Positions 9,721 through 20,573 of a DNA stretch of 64,000 nucleotides are shown in pieces. The first letter of the stretch is position 1. Each line of letters starts with the position of its first letter. Below the pieces are notes generated by a model. That model saw nothing but the letters and a program-made list of their open reading frames with translations. It made no database searches and had not been told where the DNA came from. The translations under genes were made by a program, and so were the position numbers. The DNA lies in assembly GCA_002937895.1 (NCBI GenBank), contig PTKV01000006.1, forward strand, positions 1 through 64,000, given 5' to 3'. This DNA is from Alphaproteobacteria bacterium MarineAlpha5_Bin9 (GTDB lineage Bacteria; Pseudomonadota; Alphaproteobacteria; HIMB59; GCA-002718135).

Positions 9721-10067
9721 AATATAGTAGCTCCAAAAATTTTAATCTGATTTTCTTCATTTCCTATTACCAATCTTCCTAAAAAATCTCCTGGGATTTT
9801 ATTACTTCTTTGCCTATATAAAACAGTTACGAAGTTATTTCTTCTTAAGCAGCCAATAAAATCAGAATTTTCTGATAAATTAACAAGTAAATCACTATTA
9901 GCCCATTGTTTGCCAAGCTCTACTTCATTGGCCCCATATAACATTTGCGCAGAAAAATCTTTAGTAAAACAACTGTAATTTTTTTGATTCGAGCTTTTAA
10001 CTAAATTTGACCATAGAGGATTTGCAATTTCAGATATTTCTTTATCTGATTTTTCCAAAAGATTCAT
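9717..10067 (-). CDS. conserved-looking hypothetical protein, 116 aa, co-directional with aprA
   Basis: Intact ORF starting 2 nt after the aprA stop; possible NTF2-like fold by appearance only. Confidence 0.72.
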   Translation of the reverse strand: MNLLEKSDKEISEIANPLWSNLVKSSNQKNYSCFTKDFSAQMLYGANEVELGKQWANSDLLVNLSENSDFIGCLRRNNFVTVLYRQRSNKIPGDFLGRLVIGNEENQIKIFGATIF

Positions 10068-10069
10068 TT

Positions 10070-11923
10070 TTAAGATGCCTCTTTTTCTTCATTTATTATA
10101 TGATACACAGGCATTTTTTCCATTGTGAACTTTCCAGTTTTTGGATCTCTTCTTGAAACAGTAAGACAGTGCCAGTTTTCGTCATCAAGCTTCATATGAT
10201 CACCTCTATAATAATAGCCTGGCCAGCGTGTTTCCTTTCTAAATAAAGTGTGTTCGGTTACACATTGAGAAGTAAGAGTTCGATGCTTTAATTCCCATGC
10301 ACGCATAAGTTGATGATAATCTTCGGCTCCTACATTTTCTAAATCTTCTTGCAACCATTCTAATAATTCTAAACCTTTTTTAAGTGTATTTTCATTTGTC
10401 ATATAATTAAAGGAAATACCTCCTACATATTCATCCATAATTTTTTGAAGACGTTGTAGGCCTTGTATCGGTAATATATAACTTGGAGATACAGTTCCTG
10501 CGGTAATTTCATTTCTACCAACTTGATAATTTTCAAGAGGTTTATATATGACTTCTCTAAAGTTTTCACACTGAGAATCACTTATATTTATACTTTCAGC
10601 TTTATGATCTTTAATATACTTTACTGCAGCTTTTGCTGCTAATCTACCTTCTGTAAAAGATCCTGAAGAAAATTTATGAGCACTACCACCTACAGTATCA
10701 CCTGCTCCAAAAAGACCGTCAACAGTAGTCATTCGATTATATCCCCAAAAATATTCCTCAGGAGAAAGATCTTCAGGTCCACTTACCCATGCTCCAGAAC
10801 ATGTAGCATGAGAACCCATGACATAAGGTTCAGAAGTAGTTAATTCTGGATTTTGGTATTTTGGATCAATATTTTGTGAAGCCCAAACTACTGCTTGACC
10901 AACCGTCATTCCTAGAAAATTTTCCCATCCAACAGTTTCTAAATGAGGATCTTGAAAAGCTTCTTTAGTAACCATGTGAATAGGCCCGCCTCCAGACATA
11001 ACTTCTTGAATAAAAGCATGATTACGAAGACATGTAGGAGTAGGATGATGATCAATATATTCACCTACTAGTTTTTTTGTTTGTTCATACCACTTCTTTT
11101 CATAATTCTCACCATTTGCATTTTGAGTATAAGTTTTTAAATGTAAAAAATAAGCTCCAACAGGTCCATATCCATCTTTAAATCTACATAAAACGATGCG
11201 ATTTTCCATTTGTGTCATTTTTGCTCCAACAGCGATAGGTAAAGCATAAGCTGAACCATTACTCCAAGGCGCATACCAAGTTCTACCCATACCCTCTCCA
11301 ACTGCTCTAGGTTTAAAAATATGCGAAGCACCTCCTGCTGATACAATTACAGCTTTAGCCTTGAAAACATGGTAATTGCCTGTTCGCATATTAAAACCAA
11401 CAGCTCCTCCAACTCTATTTTCTTCATTTTCATCCATCAATAGGTGAGTTATCATTACTCTATTATAAATTTTATCTGCAGATTTTTTTGCAGCTTCTGC
11501 TACAATTGGTTTGTAACTTTCTCCATGAATCATTATTTGCCATTTTCCCTCTCGCTGATACCTACCAGTTTCTTTGTTTCTCATCATAGGCAAACCCCAC
11601 TCATCAAACATATGAACTGTTGAATCAACATGTCTAGCCATATCATAACCTAAGTCTTCACGAACAAGACCCATTAGATCATTGCGTGCATAACGGACAT
11701 GATCTTCTGGTTGGTTTTCATTCCATTGCATTCCCATATAACAATTGATAGCATAAAGACCTTGGGCCACCGCCCCACTTCTATCAATATTAGCTTTTTC
11801 AACACAAACTATTTTTAAATCTCTTCCCCAATGCCTTGCTTCAAAAACAGCACCTGTTCCAGCCATTCCTCCACCAATAATTAATATGTCACAATTTTCA
11901 TAAACAGTTTTATTTTTAGGCAT
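10070..11923 (-). CDS. aprA: adenylylsulfate reductase alpha subunit
   Basis: FAD domain DILIIGGGMAGTGAVFEARHWG; GDTVGGSAHKFSSGSFTEGRLAAKAA; WPGYYYRGDH; 617 aa. Confidence 0.95.
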   Translation of the reverse strand: MPKNKTVYENCDILIIGGGMAGTGAVFEARHWGRDLKIVCVEKANIDRSGAVAQGLYAINCYMGMQWNENQPEDHVRYARNDLMGLVREDLGYDMARHVDSTVHMFDEWGLPMMRNKETGRYQREGKWQIMIHGESYKPIVAEAAKKSADKIYNRVMITHLLMDENEENRVGGAVGFNMRTGNYHVFKAKAVIVSAGGASHIFKPRAVGEGMGRTWYAPWSNGSAYALPIAVGAKMTQMENRIVLCRFKDGYGPVGAYFLHLKTYTQNANGENYEKKWYEQTKKLVGEYIDHHPTPTCLRNHAFIQEVMSGGGPIHMVTKEAFQDPHLETVGWENFLGMTVGQAVVWASQNIDPKYQNPELTTSEPYVMGSHATCSGAWVSGPEDLSPEEYFWGYNRMTTVDGLFGAGDTVGGSAHKFSSGSFTEGRLAAKAAVKYIKDHKAESINISDSQCENFREVIYKPLENYQVGRNEITAGTVSPSYILPIQGLQRLQKIMDEYVGGISFNYMTNENTLKKGLELLEWLQEDLENVGAEDYHQLMRAWELKHRTLTSQCVTEHTLFRKETRWPGYYYRGDHMKLDDENWHCLTVSRRDPKTGKFTMEKMPVYHIINEEKEAS

Positions 11924-11925
11924 TA

Positions 11926-12396
11926 TTAATAGTACACTCCTTTTTTAAAAGAATTTTTGTCAATTGTTGGAAGTTCTTTTTTAGTATTTAAACCCTCAGG
12001 TTCAGAATATAATATTTGAGAATTTATTTCTCCTTGATTTGGCTTTTCTACTTCAGATAATTTTGGAATATGCTTACCCCATGGTTTTGTAGTAATAGGA
12101 GATACAAAATTTTTAACAGTCCCATTTCTAAATTTTATCTTCCAAGAAATTGTTCCTTTTTCTTCTTCTCTCAAAACCCTTACACTATGACCCATTGGTG
12201 CAAAATCAGCATAACCTCTTACATCTATTGCATTTTGTGGGCATGCTTTTACACAAGAATAACACTCCCAACAAAAATTAGGCTCAATGTTTACTGCTCG
12301 TCTTATAGTTTCATCTATATGCATTATATCTGATGGACATATATCAACACAATGGCCACAACCATCACATCTAGTCATGTATACAAAAGTTGACAT
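11926..12396 (-). CDS. aprB: adenylylsulfate reductase beta subunit
   Basis: Ferredoxin clusters CDGCGHCVDICPSDIM and CWECYSCVKACPQNAI; followed directly by aprA. Confidence 0.95.
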   Translation of the reverse strand: MSTFVYMTRCDGCGHCVDICPSDIMHIDETIRRAVNIEPNFCWECYSCVKACPQNAIDVRGYADFAPMGHSVRVLREEEKGTISWKIKFRNGTVKNFVSPITTKPWGKHIPKLSEVEKPNQGEINSQILYSEPEGLNTKKELPTIDKNSFKKGVYY

Positions 12397-12397
12397 T

Positions 12398-12478
12398 TTA
12401 TTTACCCTCTTTCTTCATACTTTTTGTAAATTTATTTATAAAAAAGTTAATATGTTTGTTAAAAAATTTATATTTCAT
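12398..12478 (-). CDS. possible 26-aa cationic micro-ORF between aprM and aprB
   Basis: Read directly: MKYKFFNKHINFFINKFTKSMKKEGK*; stop is followed by AA then the aprB ATG; the aprB Shine-Dalgarno (GAGG) lies inside it. Confidence 0.25.
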   Translation of the reverse strand: MKYKFFNKHINFFINKFTKSMKKEGK

Positions 12479-12480
12479 AA

Positions 12481-13272
12481 TTAATAATGCTTAGGAGCCT
12501 CTCGTTTAATTCCTAATCCAAATTTCTTTGGTTTATCTGCTGGCATTGGTAAATTATCCCTCGAACCATCTGCCTCTGCTAAATTCTTTTGAATTGCAGC
12601 CCCTGGTTTGTAAAACATATGAGCAAATTTTGACCAATAAACTCCTCCGAACAATATTAGATTAGATATTGAAAACAATATAAAAAAAATAATATTAAAA
12701 AGATAAAAATTAATTGACTGAAAAAATGACCAAATTAAAGCTAATACCGAAGTTTTTACTAAAGATAAAACAAATAAGTCTGCCTTTACTATTCTATACC
12801 AGGGATACGCTTCTGCAAAAACATCAACTCTGAGAAAAAACCAAAACCAAGATCCCCCTAAAAATGTCATAAATGCACCTAAGTGCCAAAGAATTGGAAA
12901 AACTGGATTAGTTGTTATATTAGATGAAGTATAGAAAAAAATCATAATTATAGAGGTAGTCCAAAATATTAAAGTACCATACATTCCTAATAAATGCGCA
13001 ATTCTTCTTTTGCCTCCTAATTCAGAAGTGGTTAAAATATCTTTAGAAACTGTTTTAACAATTATACTAGTTTTTTCTAAGCTACCTGGATTTCTAATTG
13101 CTGATTTTTTTGCTTTTTTTGAATTTTCAAAGAAATATTTTACATTTTTCTTATGAAGCATATCTAAAATAGTACCTACAATTACAAGAAGTATCATTAA
13201 AACTACAAAAGATTTCATAAAAATAGGTGAGGCAAATGTTGAAATTTCAAAAAAAGGATTGGTAGTAATCAT
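12481..13272 (-). CDS. aprM: membrane protein linked to APS reductase (AprM-type anchor)
   Basis: About five TM segments; position upstream of aprBA on the same strand; resembles NarI/HdrE-like membrane subunits. Confidence 0.78.
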   Translation of the reverse strand: MITTNPFFEISTFASPIFMKSFVVLMILLVIVGTILDMLHKKNVKYFFENSKKAKKSAIRNPGSLEKTSIIVKTVSKDILTTSELGGKRRIAHLLGMYGTLIFWTTSIIMIFFYTSSNITTNPVFPILWHLGAFMTFLGGSWFWFFLRVDVFAEAYPWYRIVKADLFVLSLVKTSVLALIWSFFQSINFYLFNIIFFILFSISNLILFGGVYWSKFAHMFYKPGAAIQKNLAEADGSRDNLPMPADKPKKFGLGIKREAPKHY

Positions 13273-13492
13273 AAAAGTTCCTTCATCTTATTTAATTCGA
13301 TCACAAATTGTAGTAATATTTAATGAACTTTTTTAACATATCAATTATATGAAGGATACTTATATTTACTTATTTCAACTTAAAAAAAAGAAAAGATTTA
13401 TAATGAAATCTAACAATAATAAATGTAAGAATATTGATTTGGGATGGTTTTTGTTGAATCCAAGTATTTGTTTAGCATATAATGTAAAAAAG

Positions 13493-14257
13493 ATGATTTA
13501 TGAGAAAAGAAAATTTTATATATTTTTTATTTTTGCATATTTTTTGGTATTTGAGAGTTTATTAGCTGAAAAAATTTATTTTAATTTATCTGAAGAAATT
13601 ATTGAAGTCAAAACAGATTTTAGTGGTAAAGAAATAATTATTTTTGGAATAACTGAGACTGCCTATGATACCATCCTTGTTTTAAAAGGACCAAACAAAA
13701 AAGCCAATTTGTCAATAAAAGAGAGATTATTTGGCTTCTGGATTAAAACTAAAAATTTTTCTTATCAAAATATTCCAAACATTTTTTTTATAGCTTCCTC
13801 TTCCCCTATAGAAAAAATTTTAGAAGATAAAATCATTAGAGAAAAAGGTCTTACATTTAAATATTTTAATATAAATGAAATTAATAAACAAAATGAAACA
13901 AATACTAAATTATTTGAAAATAATTTATACGAATGGGATCGAAACCTTATTAGAAAGCAAAAAGAAAATGATCTTTATAAAGAATATGAATTAGAAATTA
14001 TAGATGACAAATTATTCCAAGCAAGATTTTTTTTCCCCCCAACTGTTGTTACAGGTGAATATAAAATAAAAGTTTTTCAAGTCTTAAATAAAAAAATTAT
14101 TTCTGAGGATGATAAAAAAATTATTATTAAAAAAACTGGTATAGGAAATCAAATATCTAACTTTGCTATCAACCAACCATTAATTTATGGTATAATATGT
14201 ATAGCTTTATCAGTTGGTTTAGGAATTTTTGCAGCAACTGTATTTAGGAGATTTTAA
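13493..14257 (+). CDS. TIGR02186-like (Alph_Pro_TM) membrane protein
   Basis: Signal peptide (MIYEKRKFYIFFIFAYFLVFESLLA), ARFFFPPTVVTGEYKIKVF, C-terminal TM. Start chosen at the Met before the signal peptide; the track starts at 13349. Confidence 0.72.
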   Translation: MIYEKRKFYIFFIFAYFLVFESLLAEKIYFNLSEEIIEVKTDFSGKEIIIFGITETAYDTILVLKGPNKKANLSIKERLFGFWIKTKNFSYQNIPNIFFIASSSPIEKILEDKIIREKGLTFKYFNINEINKQNETNTKLFENNLYEWDRNLIRKQKENDLYKEYELEIIDDKLFQARFFFPPTVVTGEYKIKVFQVLNKKIISEDDKKIIIKKTGIGNQISNFAINQPLIYGIICIALSVGLGIFAATVFRRF

Positions 14258-14262
14258 TAAAA

Positions 14263-14727
14263 ATGAGTGATCGTTATATTCTTGTTGTAGCAGATGGAAG
14301 TTCAGAAATGAGAGTAGCTTTAGAATATGCTTGTGCAAGATCTAAAAAAACTGACCGAAAAATCATAATAGCAAGCTTTATAGAACCTTTTGATGTTCTT
14401 ACTACAAAAGGTGTTAAAGAAATCATGCAAAACGAAGCTAGAGAAGAAGCTGAGTTAAAACTTCAAAAAGCTTCTGCGATTGTTAAACAAGAAACAGGCC
14501 AAACTCCTGTTCTTCATTTGCGAGAAGGAAAAATTATAGATGAGTTAATTTCTTTGATAGAAGAAGAAAAAAATATCAATGTAATAGTTTTAGCAGCAAA
14601 TGTTGATGATAAAGGACCTGGGCCCATTATTAGCGATCTTACAAGCAAAAACTATTTTAGATTGAGAATTCCAGTTATGATAGTTCCAGGAAATTTCACA
14701 AAAGATCATATCTCTTTAATAACTTAA
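14263..14727 (+). CDS. universal stress protein UspA family
   Basis: YILVVADGSSEMRVALEYA...VIVLAANVDDKGPGP...IPVMIVPGN. Confidence 0.85.
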   Translation: MSDRYILVVADGSSEMRVALEYACARSKKTDRKIIIASFIEPFDVLTTKGVKEIMQNEAREEAELKLQKASAIVKQETGQTPVLHLREGKIIDELISLIEEEKNINVIVLAANVDDKGPGPIISDLTSKNYFRLRIPVMIVPGNFTKDHISLIT

Positions 14728-14728
14728 A

Positions 14729-15376
14729 ATGAAAATTAGTTATCAAGAAGAAGTAGCTAAAATTTTATTAGATATAGAATCAATAAAATTTTCATTTAAT
14801 AATCCTTTTATCCTTACTTCTGGAGAAAAAAGTCCGGTTTATGTTGATTGTAGAAAAATTATTTCGTTTACGAAAGAAAGAAATAAAATTTTAGATATAG
14901 CTGAAGATTATATCAAAAAAAATAAACTTAGTTTTAACATTTTAGCTGGAGGAGAAACTGCTGGTATTCCATATGCATCTTTTCTTGCAGAAAGACTTCA
15001 AAAGCCTATGGTCTATATAAGAAAAAAGAGTAAAGGATTTGGCAAAAATAAACAAATAGAAGGAAGTTTTAAGAAAAAAGATAAAGCTATTTTAATTGAA
15101 GATTTATCTACAGATGGCGCAAGTAAAGAAATATTTGTTAATGCAATGAAAAATGAAGGGTTAATAGTTAAAGATATATTTGTTATATTTTATTATAATA
15201 TATTTAAATTATCAAAAACAAGCCTATCAAAATTAGATGTAAAAATTCACTATTTATGTACATGGAAAGATGTTTTAAATGTTATTAAAGATAATAATAT
15301 AATTACAAAAGCTAATCAAATTAATTTAAATGATTTTATATATGATCCAATAAATTGGAGAAAAAAAAATGGATAA
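14729..15376 (+). CDS. pyrE: orotate phosphoribosyltransferase
   Basis: FILTSGEKSPVYVDCRK; PRPP loop ILIEDLSTDGASK. Confidence 0.88.
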   Translation: MKISYQEEVAKILLDIESIKFSFNNPFILTSGEKSPVYVDCRKIISFTKERNKILDIAEDYIKKNKLSFNILAGGETAGIPYASFLAERLQKPMVYIRKKSKGFGKNKQIEGSFKKKDKAILIEDLSTDGASKEIFVNAMKNEGLIVKDIFVIFYYNIFKLSKTSLSKLDVKIHYLCTWKDVLNVIKDNNIITKANQINLNDFIYDPINWRKKNG

Positions 15377-15815
15377 TTTAGTTTTAGTTAGTGGTGGATT
15401 TGATCCTTTACATAGTGGACATATAGCATTAATTAATGAAGCTGCAAAACATGGGGAAGTAATTGTTCTGTTAAATTCTGATAATTGGCTACGCAATAAA
15501 AAAGGAAAAGAATTTCTTTCATTTAAAGAAAGAAAAATAATTATGAATTCAATTAAAAAAGTTATTGATGTAATCGGCTTTGATGACACAGATAAAACAT
15601 GTATAGATGGTATAAAAAAAACTATAAAAAAATATCCTGATAGAGTAATAAAGTTTGCAAATGGAGGCGATAGAAATAACAACACAACCCCTGAAGTAAC
15701 CTTTTGTTTAAAAAATAATGTTGAAAATTTATGGGGTATTGGTGGGGATTTTAAAATGAACTCAAGCTCATGGATTTTAGAAAACTGGACAAAAATTAAG
15801 GGAAAAGTCTCCTAG
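15369..15815 (+). CDS. cytidylyltransferase-like nucleotidyltransferase
   Basis: VSGGFDPLHSGHIALINEAAKHG HxGH motif; ISF/LSFKERKIIM region. Confidence 0.82.
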   Translation: MDNLVLVSGGFDPLHSGHIALINEAAKHGEVIVLLNSDNWLRNKKGKEFLSFKERKIIMNSIKKVIDVIGFDDTDKTCIDGIKKTIKKYPDRVIKFANGGDRNNNTTPEVTFCLKNNVENLWGIGGDFKMNSSSWILENWTKIKGKVS

Positions 15816-16401
15816 ATTTCCATTTATTTTTTAAAATTCTAAATTCAACTCTGTCATGCAATCTGAACTCTATATCTTGCCAAAATTCAAATAATACTGG
15901 TTTTATTTTAAAACCAGACCAGAATGATGGTCGAGGAATTCTTTTATTTTTAAATTTTTTTTTATATTCAACAATTTTCATTTCTAAATCTTTTCTATTA
16001 TTAAGTTTTGAAGATTGGGAGGATGCCCAAGCTCCTATTTTACTAATTTCTTGTCTTGTATCAAAATATTTATCAGCTATTTCATCATCTATTAAAGAAG
16101 CTGTTCCTTCAATTCTGATTTGCTTTAAGATACTTTTCCAGTAAAAATTTAAAGCTACTTTATTATTAAATTTTATGTCCTTTCCTTTATGACTTTCAAG
16201 ATTTGTATAAAAAACAAACCCAGTTTTATCATAAGATTTCATTAATACAATCCTGGAACTTGGTTTTACACCTTTACTTATGGTAGATATATTCATCGCA
16301 TTTGGATCATTTATCTCATTAAGTTTTGCTTTTAGATACCATTTGTTAAATAAATCATAGGGATTTTCATTTAAATCAATAAAATTTTTTCTTTGCTTCA
16401 T
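15796..16401 (-). CDS. pdxH: pyridoxamine 5'-phosphate oxidase
   Basis: NAMNISTI...PSSRIVLMKSYD, FYTNLESHKGKDI, RIPRPSFWSGFKIKP, C-terminal WKSRRLFP. Start set at MKQRKN. Confidence 0.92.
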   Translation of the reverse strand: MKQRKNFIDLNENPYDLFNKWYLKAKLNEINDPNAMNISTISKGVKPSSRIVLMKSYDKTGFVFYTNLESHKGKDIKFNNKVALNFYWKSILKQIRIEGTASLIDDEIADKYFDTRQEISKIGAWASSQSSKLNNRKDLEMKIVEYKKKFKNKRIPRPSFWSGFKIKPVLFEFWQDIEFRLHDRVEFRILKNKWKSRRLFP

Positions 16402-16486
16402 ATTTTTGTTCGTTTGTTTGTTTAAGTTAGTATATAAACACATAAAAATTAAAAACAAGAATGAGATAATTTTTAGGAATATAGCA

Positions 16487-17314
16487 ATGTTAATGAATAA
16501 TAAAAAAGGATTAATAATGGGTGTTGCTAATGAAAGATCAATAGCCTGGGGAATTGCTAAATCTATTTTCGATAAGGGTGGTGAATTAGCTTTTACTTAC
16601 CAGGGAGAAGCTTTAAAAAAAAGAGTTGAACCTCTTGCCTCTAGTTTAAATTCTAACTTAGTTATTCCTTGTGATGTTACAGATTCAGAAAGCATGAAAA
16701 AAACCTTTAATATTTTAAAAGAAAAATGGGATAAAATTGATTTTCTAGTTCATGCCATAGCATATGCAGATAAAAATGAATTAAAAGGTAAATATTATAA
16801 AACTTCTAATGAAAATTTTAATAAATCTATGCATATATCTTGCTATTCATTTACTGAGGCGTGCAGATTAGCAGAGCCTCTTATGAAAGATGGTGGCTCG
16901 ATAATTTCTCTTACTTACTATGGAGCAGAACAAGTGATGCCCCACTATAATGTCATGGGAGTAGCAAAAGCAGCTTTAGAAACAAGTATTAAATATTTGG
17001 CAGTTGATCTTGGAGAAAAAAATATTAGAGTAAATGCTATTAGTGCTGGGCCAATCAAAACATTAGCGGCTTCAGGTATAGGAGATTTTAGATTTATTTT
17101 AAGATGGAATGAATTAAATTCACCTTTAAAAAGAAATATTACTTTAGATGATATTGGCAATTCAGCATTATATCTTCTAAGTGATCTTGGAAAAGCTGTT
17201 ACTGGGGAAATTCATCATGTTGATTGTGGTTATCATACAGTAGGTATGCTTGCTGTGGATGAAGCTGGTCCTGTATCTGAACTATTACAAGAGTTTGAAA
17301 ATAAAAATAAATAA
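16487..17314 (+). CDS. fabI: enoyl-[acyl-carrier-protein] reductase FabI
   Basis: [60 protein letters not shown]. Start set at MLMNNKKG. Confidence 0.94.
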   Translation: MLMNNKKGLIMGVANERSIAWGIAKSIFDKGGELAFTYQGEALKKRVEPLASSLNSNLVIPCDVTDSESMKKTFNILKEKWDKIDFLVHAIAYADKNELKGKYYKTSNENFNKSMHISCYSFTEACRLAEPLMKDGGSIISLTYYGAEQVMPHYNVMGVAKAALETSIKYLAVDLGEKNIRVNAISAGPIKTLAASGIGDFRFILRWNELNSPLKRNITLDDIGNSALYLLSDLGKAVTGEIHHVDCGYHTVGMLAVDEAGPVSELLQEFENKNK

Positions 17315-17316
17315 TA

Positions 17317-18387
17317 ATGACTTTTAATAGCATAGGAAAAAATTTTTCTTTCACAACTTGGGGTGAAAGTCATGGAAAAGCTATTGGTTGTGTAGTAGAT
17401 GGAGTTCCTTCAAAAATAAAATTAAGTGAAAAAGATATTCAACCTTATTTAGATAAAAGAAGGCCTGGGCAATCAAAATTCACAACTCAACGAAAAGAAA
17501 AAGATCAAATAAAAATATTATCAGGAGTTTTTCAAGGATATACAACTGGCCATCCAATATCTATGATTATTTTTAACAAAGATCAAAAAAGTAAAGATTA
17601 TTCATCAATTAAAAATAAATTTCGACCTGGTCATGCTGATTACACATATTGGCTAAAATATGGAATTCACGACTATAGGGGTGGCGGAAGATCAAGTGCT
17701 AGAGAAACCGCGATGAGAGTAGCGGCAGGCGCCATAGCAAGAAAAGTTATTCATTACAAAATTAATAAAAAATTTGAAATAAAAGGTGCTCTTATCCAAA
17801 TTGGTAATGATAAAATTAACTATAAATTATGGAATAATAAATATATTGAAAAAAATGAATTTTTTTCACCTGATAAATCGATAATTCCTAGGTGGAGAAA
17901 AGCTATCAATGATGCTCGAAAAAATGGCTCGTCTCTTGGTGCTATAATTGAAATAAGATGTAAAGGTATACCAGCTGGATTAGGTGAACCAATATATGAT
18001 AAGATTGAAGCTGATTTAGGTAAAGCGATAATGAGTATTAATGCTGTTAAAGGTTTTGAAGTTGGGGATGGCTTTAACTCTGTTTTGAATTTTGGTGAAG
18101 AAAACGTTGATGAGATGAGAGTTAAAAATGGTAAACCTATTTTTTTATCAAATCATGCTGGAGGAATAATGGGAGGCATTACTAATGGACAGGAACTTAT
18201 ACTAAGATTCTGTGTCAAACCAACTAGCTCAATTTTAAAAAAACGTAGAACAATTAATAAAAAAATGCAAAATACTTATATATCTACTAAGGGGAGACAC
18301 GATCCTTGTGTAGGAATAAGAGCCGTACCAGTTGGTGAGGCAATGGTTGCAACTACTTTAGCCGATCACTGTTTAAGATTTTTATAG
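17317..18387 (+). CDS. aroC: chorismate synthase
   Basis: [56 protein letters not shown]. Confidence 0.96.
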   Translation: MTFNSIGKNFSFTTWGESHGKAIGCVVDGVPSKIKLSEKDIQPYLDKRRPGQSKFTTQRKEKDQIKILSGVFQGYTTGHPISMIIFNKDQKSKDYSSIKNKFRPGHADYTYWLKYGIHDYRGGGRSSARETAMRVAAGAIARKVIHYKINKKFEIKGALIQIGNDKINYKLWNNKYIEKNEFFSPDKSIIPRWRKAINDARKNGSSLGAIIEIRCKGIPAGLGEPIYDKIEADLGKAIMSINAVKGFEVGDGFNSVLNFGEENVDEMRVKNGKPIFLSNHAGGIMGGITNGQELILRFCVKPTSSILKKRRTINKKMQNTYISTKGRHDPCVGIRAVPVGEAMVATTLADHCLRFL

Positions 18388-20295
18388 ATTATTTATTTTT
18401 TTAAAATTTGTCTCGTTAACATTTAAAATACTTAAAATCTTATTTTCAATAGAAATACTATCCATACCTATTGATTTATATTGCGCTTCAGAATTATCAT
18501 GATCTACAAATTTATCAGGGAAAAAAATGTTATATATTTTTGAATTCGTATTTTGTTTTCTAACATTATGAATATAATTTAAAACTATAGATCCAAAACC
18601 TCCCAAACTTCCTTCCTCAATTGTAATAACAGTTTCATGATTATTTAATATCTCATCAATTAAATTGGTATCTAAAGGTTTAGCAAATCTTGAATCTACA
18701 AGTGTTATTTTTATGCCTTGCTTTAATAAATTACTTGTTGCATCTTTACATGCTTGTAGACGAGCACCAAAATTTATTAAAGCTATCTTATTTCCATTTT
18801 GAATAATTCTTCCTTTACCTATTTCAAGAGGAAGCAAATCTTCTGTAGAATTTGATTCAATACACGAACCTCGGGGAAATCTAAATGAGGAAGGAGCATC
18901 ATCAATTAATAATGATGTTCTTATCATTCTTTTGAGTTCCCCTTCGTCACCTGCCGCCATTACTATAAAGTTTGGCAAACATGAAAGATAAACTATATCA
19001 AAAGAACCCGCATGCGTAGCACCATCCGCTCCTACTTGACCAGCTCTATCAATTGCAAATCTTACAGGAAGTTTTTGAATTGCAACATCATGAACTATTT
19101 GATCATAAGCTCTTTGTAAAAATGTTGAATAAATTGCAGCAAATGGTTTAAGTCCTTCAGTTGCCATACCTGCACACATTGTTACAGCATGTTGCTCAGC
19201 AATTCCTACATCAAAAAATCTTGATGCAAATTTTTTTGAAAAAGCACTTAAACCTGTACCAGAAGTCATTGCTGCAGTTACTGCAACAATCTTGTCATCT
19301 TTTTCTGCTTCTTCAATGAGGGTTTCACCAAATATCTTTGAATATGTTTTCAAATTTGATTTATTAGTTGGTTGACCAGAAATAATATCAAATTTATTAA
19401 CTCCATGAAATTTATCATTTGCATTTTCTGCTGGTGGGTAACCTTTACCTTTCTTAGTGATAACATGTAAAAAAATTGGTTTATTAAAATTAGAAGATTT
19501 AATATTTTGGAGTAGAGGAATAAGATTTTTTATTTTGTGACCATCTAATGGTCCAAGATAATAAAAGCCCATTTCTTCAAATAAAGTTCCCCCTGAAATT
19601 AAGCCTTTTGAAAATTCTTCTGCTCGATAAAGAACTTTAGAAAATTGTTTTGGAAATTTTTCAGAAACTTTTTTAACAATGGATCGAATACTTGAATAAG
19701 AATTGGAAGATAGAAGTTTAGACAAATATAAACTCATAGCTCCAACGGGTTTATCTATTGACATTTCATTGTCATTTAAAATTACTATTAATTGTTTATT
19801 TGTTGAGCCTGCATTATTCATCGCCTCATAAGCCATTCCAGCACTTAATGCTCCATCTCCAATTACACAAATAACATTGGATTTTTCTTTTTTTAAATCT
19901 TTAGCTATTTTTATTCCTAAACCAGCAGAAATAGATGTAGAACTATGAGCTGTTCCAAAAGTATCGTATTCACTTTCTGATCTTTTTACAAAGCCATATA
20001 ATCCACCTGCTTGTCTGATAGTTTCAATTTTATTTTTTCTACCTGTAATAATTTTATGAGGATATGATTGATGGCCTACATCCCATATTAATTTATCTTT
20101 GGGCGTATCAAAAACATAATGTAATGCAATAGTAAGTTCAACAACTCCTAGACCAGCTCCTAAATGACCACCAGTTTTTGATACAGCTTCTATTGTCTTT
20201 TTTCTTAATTCCGAAGCTACTTGATCTAATTCTAAAAGATTAAATTTTTTTAAATCAGAAGGAAAATTTATTTTATCTAAATAACTATACTTCAT
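18382..20295 (-). CDS. dxs: 1-deoxy-D-xylulose-5-phosphate synthase
   Basis: [65 protein letters not shown]. Confidence 0.96.
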   Translation of the reverse strand: MKYSYLDKINFPSDLKKFNLLELDQVASELRKKTIEAVSKTGGHLGAGLGVVELTIALHYVFDTPKDKLIWDVGHQSYPHKIITGRKNKIETIRQAGGLYGFVKRSESEYDTFGTAHSSTSISAGLGIKIAKDLKKEKSNVICVIGDGALSAGMAYEAMNNAGSTNKQLIVILNDNEMSIDKPVGAMSLYLSKLLSSNSYSSIRSIVKKVSEKFPKQFSKVLYRAEEFSKGLISGGTLFEEMGFYYLGPLDGHKIKNLIPLLQNIKSSNFNKPIFLHVITKKGKGYPPAENANDKFHGVNKFDIISGQPTNKSNLKTYSKIFGETLIEEAEKDDKIVAVTAAMTSGTGLSAFSKKFASRFFDVGIAEQHAVTMCAGMATEGLKPFAAIYSTFLQRAYDQIVHDVAIQKLPVRFAIDRAGQVGADGATHAGSFDIVYLSCLPNFIVMAAGDEGELKRMIRTSLLIDDAPSSFRFPRGSCIESNSTEDLLPLEIGKGRIIQNGNKIALINFGARLQACKDATSNLLKQGIKITLVDSRFAKPLDTNLIDEILNNHETVITIEEGSLGGFGSIVLNYIHNVRKQNTNSKIYNIFFPDKFVDHDNSEAQYKSIGMDSISIENKILSILNVNETNFKKINNL

Positions 20296-20299
20296 TTTA

Positions 20300-20527
20300 C
20301 TAAAAATCTTCTTTAGTAATTTTATTATTTTGAATTTTTATTTTTTTTATTTGTAATTCCACTTTTTTTAACTTTTCCTCACATAATTTTTTTAAGTCTA
20401 TACCTTTTTCATATAACTCTAACGATTTTTCTAAATCTACATCTCCAGACTCTAGTTTTTCTACTATTTTTTCTAAAGCTTCTAAATTTTCTTCAAAAGA
20501 ATTTTCGTTGTCTTTTTTACTTTTCAT
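20300..20527 (-). CDS. xseB: exodeoxyribonuclease VII small subunit
   Basis: SFEENLEALEKIVEKLESGDVDLEKSLELYEKG. Confidence 0.93.
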   Translation of the reverse strand: MKSKKDNENSFEENLEALEKIVEKLESGDVDLEKSLELYEKGIDLKKLCEEKLKKVELQIKKIKIQNNKITKEDF

Positions 20528-20573
20528 ACTATGAAAAAATATAGTTGAAAAATCATAACATACAAGTAAAAAA

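Noticed and set aside
14026-14040. T8-C6 run as a possible frameshift/slippage site
   Set aside because: It encodes the FFFPP segment of the TIGR02186-like protein in an intact frame; no sign of programmed frameshifting.
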